Positions 39,960-52,200 of a DNA stretch of 64,000 nt are shown here, piece by piece (the first letter of the stretch is position 1; each line of letters begins with the position of its first letter). A model generated the notes under the pieces. That model saw only the letters and a program-made list of their open reading frames with translations. It made no database searches and was not told the DNA's origin. Origin of the DNA: Amphiura filiformis (taxonomy: Eukaryota > Echinodermata > Ophiuroidea > Amphilepidida > Amphiuridae); contig NC_092628.1 in the NCBI RefSeq assembly GCF_039555335.1, positions 67,551,792-67,615,791 of the forward strand, read 5' to 3'. The translations under genes were made by a program, and so were the position numbers.

Positions 39960-41822
39960 CAACTAGACTTAGCTGTGGTCTAAGACCACGAACACAGCCG
40001 TGTTGTGACCCCTTAATGACCTTTGACCCCAAAATATATAAAAACGCCCATAGACAGTGGCTAATGTCAATGTATGGGTGCACGTGGCACCACTTTGCTA
40101 TGTTATTTGTGGCAGAAGGGGCATTTTGCAGGTTTTCGTCTCAGACCGGAAGTAACCCCTCAATGACCTTTGACCCAAAATAAAAAAATACCACATATGA
40201 ATTGGGTAACCACAATTCATGTGTGAACATATCGTTACTGTCCTATGTTTTTTAGCAAATAAAAAAATTTTGAAGGTTTTTCGTTTTATACCGGAAGTGA
40301 CCCCTTAATGACCTTTGACCCCAAATCTGTGAGGACCCCATAGACACTGGGTAATAACAATGCATGTGTGCAAGTGGTGTCACTGTCCTACGTAATTTGT
40401 GGGAGAAGAAGCATTTTAAAGGTATTTTAGTTTTATACCGGAAGTGGCCCCTTAATGACCTTTTGACCCAAAAATAAAAAAATACCACATATACACAGGG
40501 TAACTACAATTTATGTGTGAACATACCGTTACTGTCCTATGTTTTTCTTAGCAAATAAAAATTTTTGAAGATTTTTCGTTTTATACCGGAAGTGACCCTT
40601 TAATGACCTTTGACCCCAAATCTGTGAGGACCCCATAGACACGGGATAATAACAATTCATGTGTGCAAGTGGTGTCACCGTCCTATGTAATCTGTGAGAG
40701 AAGAAGCATTTTGAGTTGAAATCACGTTTTTGACCCCTATGACCCCTGCGTGACCTTTGACCCCACGAGTTTCATATGACATGTAGGGGCATGGTCAATG
40801 ATGGTTATGACCAAGTTAGGTCAAAATCGGTGTAAGCATGTAAGTCCTAGAGCAAATGAAGTGGTCGGCAGAAAGAAGAAAGAAAGAAAGAAGAACTAGA
40901 CTTAGCTGTGGTCTAAGACCACGAACACAGCCGTGTTTTGACGCCTTAATGACCTTTGACCTCAAAATATATAAAACGCCCATAGGCATTGGCTAATGTC
41001 AATGTATGGGTCCAAGTGGCACCACTTTGCTATGTTATTTGTGGCAGAAAGGGCATTTTGAAGGTTTTTCGTCTCAGACCGGAAGTGACCCCTTAATGAC
41101 CTTTTGACCCCAAATGAAAAAAATACCACATGTACAATAGGTAAACACAATTCACGTGTGAATATACCATCACCCTCCAATGTTTTTCTTAGCAAATAAA
41201 AATTTTGAAGGTTTTTCGTTTTATACCGGAAGTGACCCCTTAATGACCTTTTGATTCCAAATTTGTGAGGACCCCATAGACAATGGGTAATAACAATGCA
41301 TGTATGCAAGTGGCGTCACTGTCATACGTAATTTGTGGGAGAAGAAGCATTTTAAAGGAATTTCGTTTTATACCGGAAGTAGCCCTTAATGACATTTGAC
41401 CCTAAATAAAAAAATACCACATATGCACAGAGTAACTACAATTTATTTGTGAACATACCGTTACTGTCCTATGTTTTTCTTAGCAAATAAAAATTTTTGA
41501 AGGTTTTTCGTTTTATACCGGAAGTGACCCCTTAATGACCTTTTGACCCCAAATCTGTGAGGACCCCATAGACACTGGATAATAACAATGCATGTGTGCA
41601 AGTGGTGTCACTCTCCTACGTAATCTGTGAGAGAAGAAGCATTTTGAGTTGAAATCACGTTCTTGACCCCTATGACCCCTGCTTGACCTTTGACCCCACG
41701 AATTTCATATGACATGTAGGGGCATGGTCAATGATGGTTGTGACCAAGTTAGGTCAAAATCGGTACAAGCATGTAAGTGGTAGAGCAAATGTAGTGGTCG
41801 GCAGAAGAAAGAAAGAAGAAAG
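39960..41822 (+). repeat. Tandem array of ~150-bp units in two ~0.94-kb super-units, rich in DR1/DR2 half-sites
   Basis: The recurring core is 'taccggaagtgaccccttaatgacctttgacccc'. Two super-units, about 39960-40895 and 40896-41815, each begin 'aactagacttagctgtggtc' and end in an agaaag run. TGACCTTTGACC (reverse strand GGTCAAAGGTCA) occurs at 40017, 40164, 40309, 40604, 40751, 40950 and 41684; one-base-wider versions at 40456, 41097 and 41536. Reverse-strand open frames across the array are not genes. Confidence 0.92.
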
Positions 41823-41935
41823 AACCTGTAAGAAAAAAGACACAGCCGTGACTAACGTCACGGCTGTGTAACCGGCTGTGTAAAGAACCTGTAAGAAAAA
41901 AGACACAGCCGTGACTAACGTCACGGCTGTGTAAT
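41823..41935. repeat. Two tandem hairpins, cacagccgtgac/gtcacggctgtg
   Basis: A ~60-bp unit containing a 12-bp-arm hairpin with a 4-base loop is present twice (near 41842-41870 and 41903-41932), at the right border of the array. Confidence 0.9.
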
Positions 41936-41936
41936 A

Positions 41937-42210
41937 CCAGTCGTGCGGGCGCGCAAAAATGTGCATACAAATTTGGTATAGCCTACTCAGGTTGAATTTT
42001 GGTCTTTCAAATGACAATTTATGTTTAATGCGCGCGAAAATTTTGTGTTGAAGGGGGCACCCAATTGAAGAGTATATTTCTATGCATAGTGGGTAAAGGT
42101 TTCCACTTCTTTCCTATAACAAAGTATTATCGTGTTGAAAGGGTATCCGGTCTGCTGATGGGTGCCCCCTTAGCCCGGGGGCGCGACCCCCAGAGCCCAT
42201 AGGAGTTACT
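41937..42210. mobile_element. hAT-type element copy, second half
   Basis: Matches 11490-11760 in the same orientation (gggcgcgcaaaaatgtgcat, aacaaagtattatcgtgt, cccttagcccgggggcgcg). Continuation of 39840-39958. Confidence 0.75.
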
Positions 42211-42224
42211 GACCTAGGCCTGGA

Positions 42225-42774
42225 TATCCTTTTGACACGATAATACTTTGTTATAGGAAAGAAGTGGAAACCTTCACCCACTATGCATAGAATTACTCTT
42301 CATTTGGGTGCTCCCTTCATCACAAAATTTTCGCTCGCTTCGCGCGCATTGCAACATAGATTGTCGTTTGAGACCGAAACTCAACTTAATTATACCAAAT
42401 TAGTGGTATTTATGCACATTTTCGCGCGCCTGCGCGCAATTGCTTTAGGGAGAGGGAGTATTTTATATTCTTGCCCGGGCGCCACAACCATGCATGCAAT
42501 AGCTACGTCACTGCAGCTAGTGACGAATTTTAAAATGAAAGACATTGGAGACGATTAATTTTTTAAAGTTCATTGAAACAAAAGAATACTTTGATTGAAA
42601 CATGAAATAAATTTGATCTGAAACACTATTTGTAAGTTATTCGGTGGGTCTATGGCTTCGTATGGCTTTCAATACCTAAATTGATTTGCTCTGCACCATG
42701 CACACCCTCGATCAGGGGTACCCGATCTACTTTCGCCCCCGGGTATCCTGACCCAAAATTACGCCACTGCTTCG
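42225..42774. mobile_element. hAT-type element copy, inverted and truncated
   Basis: Reverse complement of about 11184-11710, ending in aattacgccactg. It lies head-to-head with the preceding copy, making a foldback. Confidence 0.78.
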
Positions 42775-43005
42775 CCAGCGAATAATTAACCTCAATTTGA
42801 TGTCTTTTACGAACTAACCCCTTAGTATTGTGAGTTGATGTCTTTACGAACTAATCCCTTATTATTGTGAGTGGCCATTGTCTTATAACTTCATCTTGTT
42901 TTAAATATTTAAGAATATGTACCCGATCAATGTACGGATAAATCAGAGCTGAACTTAGTGAAATCATCTCTGAGTCTATTCGCGAACAAGATTTAGCGAC
43001 TTCCT
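42775..43005. other. Downstream flank of the minus-strand secreted-protein gene
   Basis: Two partial copies of 'tgtctttacgaacta' near 42801-42855 form a short duplication. Nothing else recognised. Confidence 0.4.
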
Positions 43006-43011
43006 TTTATT
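43006..43011 (-). promoter_or_regulatory. Polyadenylation signal for the minus-strand gene
   Basis: AATAAA on the minus strand, about 175 bases past the TAG at 43188-43186. No better-placed hexamer was seen, so the 3' end should be near 42990. Confidence 0.5.
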
Positions 43012-43185
43012 TATATAGATATACACCAAAAATAGCATTATAAAATTGATACTTAGTTTCGATTAATGATTATACTAGGTTATAATAGATTTTATCTTAA
43101 TTATTTGTGTCGTGTTTAGAAGAGATGAACTAGCCATATCCAACGATATATCAGCCACTGGACTTCTCTTTTGTGACCAATACCT

Positions 43186-43267
43186 CTATTCTTCGTGGTC
43201 GGGATCGGACGAGCAACAAAGTCTGTACCTTGTTGCATACCCTGTTGACGTGCACCTGTAGCCGGTC
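43186..43267 (-). CDS. Secreted-protein exon 3: C-terminus
   Basis: Follows ttatatttttcag. It completes Ala73 and encodes TGYRCTSTGYATRYRLCC and an acidic tail to TAG. The other two frames give either no stop in the exon or a cysteine-poor peptide. Confidence 0.76.
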
Positions 43268-46200
43268 CTGAAAAATATAAGAATTAAAATTAATGATTAA
43301 ATGCATAGAATCAGCTTTTGGTCAATTCAATTGTTTTTCAATATTATTTAATAGGCCAATATTAGTAACAATCAGGAAGATTTTCTGGTCATTTTAACCC
43401 AAAATAATGAAGTTAAAACTAACGCCTGTTCTCATTTAATTTAATTTTAAGGAGATTGTCATAGAAACAGTGACGTAGCCAACGCCCCCCCCCCCCAGAA
43501 GTCTTGTCTCCCCTGTGAAATTCTGACCGCCCTGATATTTGAGACTTTTGTGCCTTTTTTTGCACTTTTTGCTGCCTATTTTTGACAATTTTTGTCAAAT
43601 TTCCCCCCTTGAAAGTTGCCTTCCTCTTCGCCTCCCCCCCTCTCCCTGACAAAGTCCTAGCTACGCCACTACATAGAAAGTTAAGAAACTTAGAAAGAAC
43701 GAAACAAAAAAGAAAGAAAGAGAGAGGGAGAGAGAGAGAGAGAGAGAGAAAGAGGGGGAGGAGAGAAAGAAAGAAAGAAAACCAGCGTTCTTGAAAATGA
43801 GAAGCATAATGGTTTGCAGACTTAACACGGTTTAGAAATAATTTCTTCATATTTTTGATGTTATCTGTCGTTTACATATCCTTCATAAAACACAAAAGTA
43901 CCAATATTTCCAAACACCTAAATTAGCTAAAAATTTAGGACATGTTACAAAACTATATTTTCTAGAATTTCAGAGAATACTTTAAATATTGGCCGGTTAT
44001 TTTTTACACAGTGACGTTAACTAGGCAATGGCCTATACTTCTAACATACACTATTTGTAGAGGTCACGCGTCAATGGTGAGCGCACTGTGTATTGTGTAT
44101 AGGAAAACGGACAGTAACTGCAGTATGTATGGCCTACTACTATATTAAGTAAATCCGAACTGGTTTGCTGAAGGTCGAATTCTCTCGTATCAAGCATGAT
44201 ATCAGACAGTTTTATAGCACAGGCCACGCCGCGCCAGTTGTACAAATTAGCTCCCGGCGATACACTGCAGATCGCAGAATTGTGTGCATGGACTCTGCCT
44301 AATAGCTATATAGTTATGTACAATACTGTATGAGTTTCTTATCAGTCCCAGAACAACGCCAAATATGGATTAAAAGACCTTTGACCTTGGATGTACAACA
44401 GCATGTTATGATCTAATGGGAAACTGTGCACATCAACAAACACCATTTCTATCAAAAAGGCAACGGCCGATATAATTTGAAACCACATAAATTACTAGAG
44501 TTGGTTCTTCTCTTGGATTTGGACCAAGCTTTAGAATATCGACTGTTGCGTTTTGAAATAAAACAAACCAGAAATTTATCACCCATTGTAAAAGATATGA
44601 CACATGTACCGAATACATGTACATACATTGGCTGACCTTGTGGATTTCCTGGCCCAGCCATGCTAACCACATAAGGAGACTATACGATTAACCTAGTGCA
44701 GCTATTGTCATAGCAGGGTATTATTATGTAATACTCCTGATCCATATTTGGCGTTCTCTTGGACTGCTTATGAGAGCAAAAAGTCAGCTACGCGTAGCAG
44801 CTCCACGTTGTGGCGGTTGCAGCCTACCATATCAGTATCCCATATGATATTTCTATTACAAGAAAATTTTATTTGTTGTCAGGTAAATCCCAGGTTTTAT
44901 TTTGTAATACACTAACTGGGAATTAAATACACTAATTAGTGAGGACCGGTATTTTGCTGTGGATATGTTTTACTGCAATTTTGACGTAACGATTTTGAAA
45001 TCCACAGTTAAAATTGTGATATATTCAACTATTTGAGAAATTAATTACATCATAGAATCCATGTCAGATCCAGGTGCTAAATCTATAATACAATGTACAT
45101 TTTTGACACACTGTACCACTCTCTTTATCTACGTCAATAATAGATATTGATTTCAATCGAATTGAATACATCGCTCCATTTTGAGTTTGTAGTTCACCAT
45201 TGAGCGATTTAGCGATGGATTGCTAGCCAATCAGATAGAACTCCTTTTCTTGCGTTCGGTGAAATACCACTCGCCCGTCGCTCACCAACGGAGTATTAAA
45301 TTTATATTTATCATACAGGTTGTCGACACTGTGGGCCCCTCCCTTTAAAATAATGAACGGTTGAAACTTACGCTGATACACATCTATGGCACGTAGCCCA
45401 ACCCCAAGTACCACAACTGTAAGCTTGGTTGTAGTAGTACTTGTAAGAAACTCTCGTGGCACACACTGATGCGCTGTAAGAACACGGCACACTGAAAGGA
45501 AGAAAGGATTTAAAAATGGCAAGGGGTGACACTATATTCACGGTTGTTCTATTAGCAACGCAAATCTTATGAAACATGCCGCTGGTTTGTTAACTAGAAA
45601 ATGAGGCCAGTTATCGATCCGTATATTCGACCCCTTGATCATGTTAATTGAGATTGGCAAATAACAACGTTGTTAGTTTTGCGAACTTTGCCTGTTCAAT
45701 GAGAGCATAGCGCGCCCCAATACGCCGTAGAAGTGACGTCATAATCGGATTAACTACCATAGCAAAAGATGAATTCAATTTTTAAATAGACCGCCCTGCA
45801 CTACAAGAAGATTGCATCAATCACTTGGTGTATGGGTCACTCCATATGAAATCAAGATTTGCTTTATATTTGAGCCATTATGTTGTACCAGAGAGTTGAT
45901 ATTCTTGAGAGGGCACTCTATTCACGTGGTTTCTTTTCCAACGCTAAAAGATCACGAATTTTGGTGGTTTGCAAATGAAAAGTGTCCGCACTATCGATTG
46001 ATTACGTAACTGTTATGAATAATGTATTAGGTTTTCAATGCAATCGCCTCGACCCATCAATACATATTATCTGTATTTATCAAAGTACTTGGAATAGCAA
46101 TCTGGTGAGTTCACTGAACTACGCCCTAATACTGATGGAGTTTTAATGGCGTTTAATGGCGCTAATCCTCTCCATACACAGATGAACAAATACAATAGGA

Positions 46201-49200
46201 GAAGGTCAACACATATGACCTCCTATATGACATGTTATATGAGATGTACAACAACCTGAATATCATAAAGATCAGTGTTCGTTTGTGCATATGAACTGCA
46301 TATTTACAATACTAAATATTAGTCGTTATATATTATGCCAAATATTGGTATTATGACAACACGGTATATGCATTGTATATAAAACAACTAATAGATCCTG
46401 CTATCATGGCGTCAGGTCATTGGTTCATCATATCCCGTATGTTTCTTAAAATTCATTCATATTTGAGACAAATTTCTGTGCCCATTTTATAGGCGTACAG
46501 GTGGATCCGGTTTTTTTGGTCATTTTCATTTCTTTTTGATGAAAGAATTAAGGTTTTCCACTGCACGGAGGCCACTATGTGATACTAATTTAATGCTATA
46601 TTTATAAATTGAATACGTGTTCCCGATTGGCTCTATAGCGATTTCACAGAAAAGGTATTTCTAGTACAATGCAGCGTCGGACTCTAGCTGAGAGCGTAGT
46701 AGCCTAAGTCATGGACTCCAAGAAAGGCTCTCCATACACAAATGAACAAACACAAAGGAAGGTAGTCTCCTCCGTGACCAGCTTGATTTCGATGGAGCGA
46801 AAACAAATTGGCTGCAGAGGAGACGGGTAATTTTGCCATGCAAATGAGGTGAGTGTCATCCCCCTGGTTGTACCTGTAAAAATATTAAAGACCTGCAAAT
46901 TTGAGGTCTGTAGCTCTTACGGATTTTCTGTGGCAGCCATTTATGGGTTGCAAATGCTATGCAAGCTCTGCGGGCCTTGCCGGACGCGTATTTTTTTCTG
47001 CAACCATAAACGGGACGCAAAATTTTATTAAATCTTAACCCTAACACTTACCCTAACCCTAAACATTTCCTATGGGTTGCGTCCCGTTATGGTTGCAGAA
47101 AAAAATAAGCTTGCCGGACCCCCGTACAGGTAGGAATGTCCTGTGTTTTTATACTGGTTTATCCAGCGGGCAGGCTTCAAGTTGAAGTTCAACGTTCATT
47201 GTTCTATGGTGTCTGATTAGAGCGCTGACATATTGGAAAATGTTCAGTGCCAATCAATATTCATGAGAGTGTACATTCAACGTCCAGTCAGGGCACCGAC
47301 ACTACTTCATTTGCATAGCAAAATGAACCGTCTCCTCCGCAGCCAATTTGGTTCCGCTCCATCGAAATCAAAGCTGGTCACGGAGGAGACTACCCTCCTT
47401 TGTGTTTGTTCATTTGTGTATGGAGAGCCCTTCTTGGAGTCCGTAGTGACTTAGGCTACGCTCTCAGCTAGAGTCCGACGCTGCATTGTACTAGAAATAC
47501 CTTTTCTGTGAAATCGCTATATAGCCAACCGGGAACACGTATTCGTTTTGAAAATATAGCATTAAAATTAGTATCACCCTTGTGGCCCCCGTGCAGTGGA
47601 AACCTTAATTCTTTCATTAAAAAGAAATGAAAATTTAAAAAAACACGGATATACCTGTGCACCTATAAAATGAGCACAGCAATTTGTCTCAAATATGAAT
47701 GAATTTTAAGAAACATACGGGATATGACCAGTGCATCAGTGCTTGACAAACACCAATTCAATACTGTCCCTGTTCATTGTTATTCCATTTCCAACTGTAA
47801 TGTCTATAATGATATATTCAAAACCTATTTTCTTTTGGGAAAAAATCTTTTAAGTTAACAAGAAAATGTGAAAAATTGCACTTGCTTAGGTAGGTTACCC
47901 CAAATCTCAATGCAAACATTTTTTTTCTGCAACCATAACAGGACGCAACCCATAGGAAATGTTTAGGGTTAGGGTAAGTGTTAGGGTTAAGATTTAATAA
48001 AATTTTGCGTCCCGTTTATGGTTGCAGAAAAAAAATACGCGTCCGGCAAGGCCCGCAGAGCTTGCATAGCATTTGCAACCCATAAATGGCTGCCACAGAA
48101 AATCCTTAAGAGCTACAGACCTCAAATTTGCAGGTCTTTAATATTTTTACAGGTACAACCAGGGGGATGACACTCACCTCATTTGCATGGCAAAATTACC
48201 CGTCTCCTCTGCAGCCAATTTGTTTTCGCTCCATCGAAATCAAGCTGGTCACGGAGGAGACTACCTTCCTTTGTGTTTGTTCATTTGTGTATGGAGAGCC
48301 TTTCTTGGAGTCCATGACTTAGGCTACTACGCTCTCAGCTAGAGTCCGACGCTGCATTGTACTAGAAATACCTTTTCTGTGAAATCGCTATAGAGCCAAT
48401 CGGGAACACGTATTCAATTTATAAATATAGCATTAAATTAGTATCACATAGTGGCCTCCGTGCAGTGGAAAACCTTAATTCTTTCATCAAAAAGAAATGA
48501 AAATGACCAAAAAACCGGATCCACCTGTACGCCTATAAAATGGGCACAGAAATTTGTCTCAAATATGAATGAATTTTAAGAAACATACGGGATATGATGA
48601 ACCAATGACCTGACGCCATGATAGCAGGATCTATTAGTTGTTTTATATACAATGCATATACCGTGTTGTCATAATACCAATATTTGGCATAATATATAAC
48701 GACTAATATTTAGTATTGTAAATATGCAGTTCATATGCACAAACGAACACTGATCTTTATGATATTCAGGTTGTTGTACATCTCATATAACATGTCATAT
48801 AGGAGGTCATATGTGTTGACCTTCTCCTATTGTATTTGTTCATCTGTGTATGGAGAGGATTAGCGCCATTAAACGCCATTAAAACTCCATCAGTATTAGG
48901 GCGTAGTTCAGTGAACTCACCAGATTGCTATTCCAAGTACTTTGATAAATACAGATAATATGTATTGATGGGTCGAGGCGATTGCATTGAAAACCTAATA
49001 CATTATTCATAACAGTTACGTAATCAATCGATAGTGCGGACACTTTTCATTTGCAAACCACCAAAATTCGTGATCTTTTAGCGTTGGAAAAGAAACCACG
49101 TGAATAGAGTGCCCTCTCAAGAATATCAACTCTCTGGTGGCACGTATATTTATTGCACGTGTAATACTTTTTGACGTCACGAAAAGTATTGTACATACAA

Positions 49201-52200
49201 TATTGTACGTACAATACGGAGTCTGAAGCTAGCCTTAGGATCTCTGAATGGGACCTATGGGTAGGTGGAATCCTTTGTTACCAGCTTTTGCATCACCCAT
49301 GCATAATACCAGGAAAGTTTTTCTGCCGAAAGCAGTATGTATTCGAATTGGAACATGAAACACGACTATTGGGCGAAATAATGGCCGGATTGCCATGACA
49401 AATCATTCTGTCAAGTACATTTGGGCTACGTTTTCCATGTTGCCACGAAGTTCTTACAGTACAAAATGCTCAATGAGTCTGCATTTCGGGCTAATGAATT
49501 ATGCATTAGAAAAAAAAATGACAGGGACGGTCATAAATTCTTTATACGGGGTTGTAGTAAAATGTTTGCCTTGAAGAGTGATTATAAAAATGTTTGACTT
49601 GATTCTGGACTTTGAAAAGAATATAAAGCTTTGAATGTGTAAAGTTTTTATTGTTTTAAAGAAGTTAATCTGAAATAAGGTATCTGTGAAGGATTTTAGG
49701 GATATTTAAAGGGCCTGCACCCCCCGTCTTACAAAAATGTCGAATTTTTTGTGAACGATAGCTAAATAGTTCAGCCTGAGACGAATATTTAGGGGAGATC
49801 GGGGCAAAGTGGAACACGGGGCAAAGCGGAATCATCAGTCGGCTGCGGAGCAGGTGACTACAAGCTCCTATCTTTGGCTGCATCCTTTTTTGTACTTTGT
49901 GTACTTAACCCTCTATCTTTTTAACCAAATATCCCACAGAGTCGTGCGATATGTCAAACTTTTCCTCTGGTCATAAAGAACAAAAAAGTCAGTGGTCACA
50001 TCTCTGTAGGATCATTGGTTGATGAGATATAGTCACTTTTTTCTACTTTGTGCATTTAACCCTCTATCTTGTTAACCAAATATACCACAGAGTCGTGCGA
50101 TATGTCATACTTTTCCTCTGGTCATAAGGAACAAAAAAGTCAGTGGTCGCATATCTGTAGGATCATTAGTTAACGAGATATAGTCACTTTTTCTACTTTG
50201 TGCATTTAACCCTTTATCTTTTTAACCAAATATACCACAGAGTCGTGCGATATGTCAAACTTTTCCTCTGGTCATAAGGAACAAAAAAGTCAGTGGTCGC
50301 ATTTCTGTAGGATCATTGGTTTATGAGATATAGTCACTTTTTTCTACTTTCTGTACTTAACTCTCTATCTTTTTAACCAAATATCCCACAGAGTCGTGCG
50401 ATATGTCAAACTTTTCCTCTGGTCATAAGGAACAAAAAGTCAGTGGTCACATCTCTGTAGGATCATTGGTTAATGAGATATAGTCACTTTTTCTACTTTC
50501 TGTACTTAACCCTCAACTTTTTAACCAAATATTCCACAGAGTCGTGCGATATGTCAAACTTTTCCTCTGGTCATAAGGAACAAAAAGTCAGTGGTCACAT
50601 CTCTGTAGAATCATTGGTTAATGAGATATAGTCACTTTTTTCTACTTTCTGTACTTAACTCTCTATCTTTTTAACCAAATATCCCACAGAGTCGTGCGAT
50701 ATGTCAAACTTTTCCTCTGGTCATAAGGAACAAAAAAGTCAGTGGTCACGTCTCTGTAGGATCATTGGTTAATGAGATATAGTCACTTTTTTGTTCTTTC
50801 TGTTCTTAACTCTCTATCTTTTTTAACCAAATATCCCACAGAGTCGTGCGATATGTCAAACTTTTCCTCTGGTCATAAGGAACAAAAAAGTCAGTGGTCA
50901 CATCTCTGTAGGATCATTGGTTAATGAGATATAGTCACTTTTTTCTACTTTGTGTACTTAACCCTCTATCTTTTAACCAAATATCCCACAGAGTCGTGCG
51001 ATATGTCAAACTTTTCCTCTGGCCATAAGGAACAAAGAAGTCAGCGGTGGCATATCTGTAGGATCATTGGTTAATGAGATAGAGTTACTTTTCCAATTGT
51101 GTGCATTTAACCCTCTATCTTTTTAACCAAATATTCTAGAGAGTCGTGCGATATGTCAAACTTTTCGTCTGGTCATAAGGAACAAAAAATTCAGTGGTCG
51201 CGTATCTGTACGATCATTGGTTAATGAGATATAGTCACTTATTGTACTTTGTGCACTTAACTCTGTATCTTTTTAATCAAATATCCTACAGAGTCGTGCG
51301 ATATGTCGAACTTTTCCTCCGGTCATAAGGAACAAAAAGGTTGATTGGCGCGAGGTTCATATTGGTGCGTATGCACCAAATATGTATCTTGTAAACCTTA
51401 CGTTTTGCCTTGCTTGCTTCGTAATCCTGTTTGGGCTGGACAAAAAAATATGTTCCACTTTCCCCCGATCTCCCCTAGGTACGGTAATATTCGTCTTAAG
51501 CTTACTGATTTTCTTTATTTTATTACTAGTATATTGTGAAAAACCATGTAGCTGTGGTGTTAGCTCAATATGCTAGGAAAATATTATAACCGATGACCCC
51601 ATGTTGAATTTGGCTAAATCAGCTGTATTTTTGCTGATAAAATAGCACGTACTCGATCGACATCCGCCATCTTGTATTTAAAATGCCTAGCAACTGTCAC
51701 TCAAACTTACGATGTGTCAACTGCCGTTCACTTTTATACAGGGATTGAATACGAGTGTCACGGCCCGGGGTTTAGTGTGCATTCAAATCCTTACTAGCCG
51801 TCGGAAATGATTGCAAATTACACATTTGTAATCATTTTGACCACAAAATATGATGTGAAACACAGGTAAGCAATGAGAACAAGTCCTACATTTGAAATTT
51901 GTAGCTTACTACAACCTGAGACTAGCATTGACTAGTCTCAGCTGCATGTACTCATCTGAATTCCTACTGACTGAAGACAGCCTGAAGACATAATCATAAT
52001 TCATATACATGTCAGATGTATAATTGTATTGGCAAATATCCACAAAAGCGTTCATTATCAATTTATTTTGATAAATTGTCACATTTTATGCTATGTATTA
52101 TATTCTTAAAACTAACCGGTGGATTTGCGAACAATTTGTCGCAATAAATGACGTTCGCGGTGAAACGGTGGGCCAAAATGGGTTATATTTGGTAATATGC

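Noticed and set aside
40252-42017. Several 70-115-residue minus-strand frames with shared motifs, resembling a small gene family
   Set aside because: They are translations of the tandem DNA array and its hairpins; motif sharing reflects the DNA repeat.
46704-48322. Two identical 64-residue frames (46704-46898 minus, 48128-48322 plus)
   Set aside because: Mirror copies within the arms of the giant palindrome; no coding evidence.
49880-51340. Regularly spaced repeats that could be mistaken for a CRISPR array
   Set aside because: Units are ~150 bp with no unique spacers, in an animal intron; it is a satellite.
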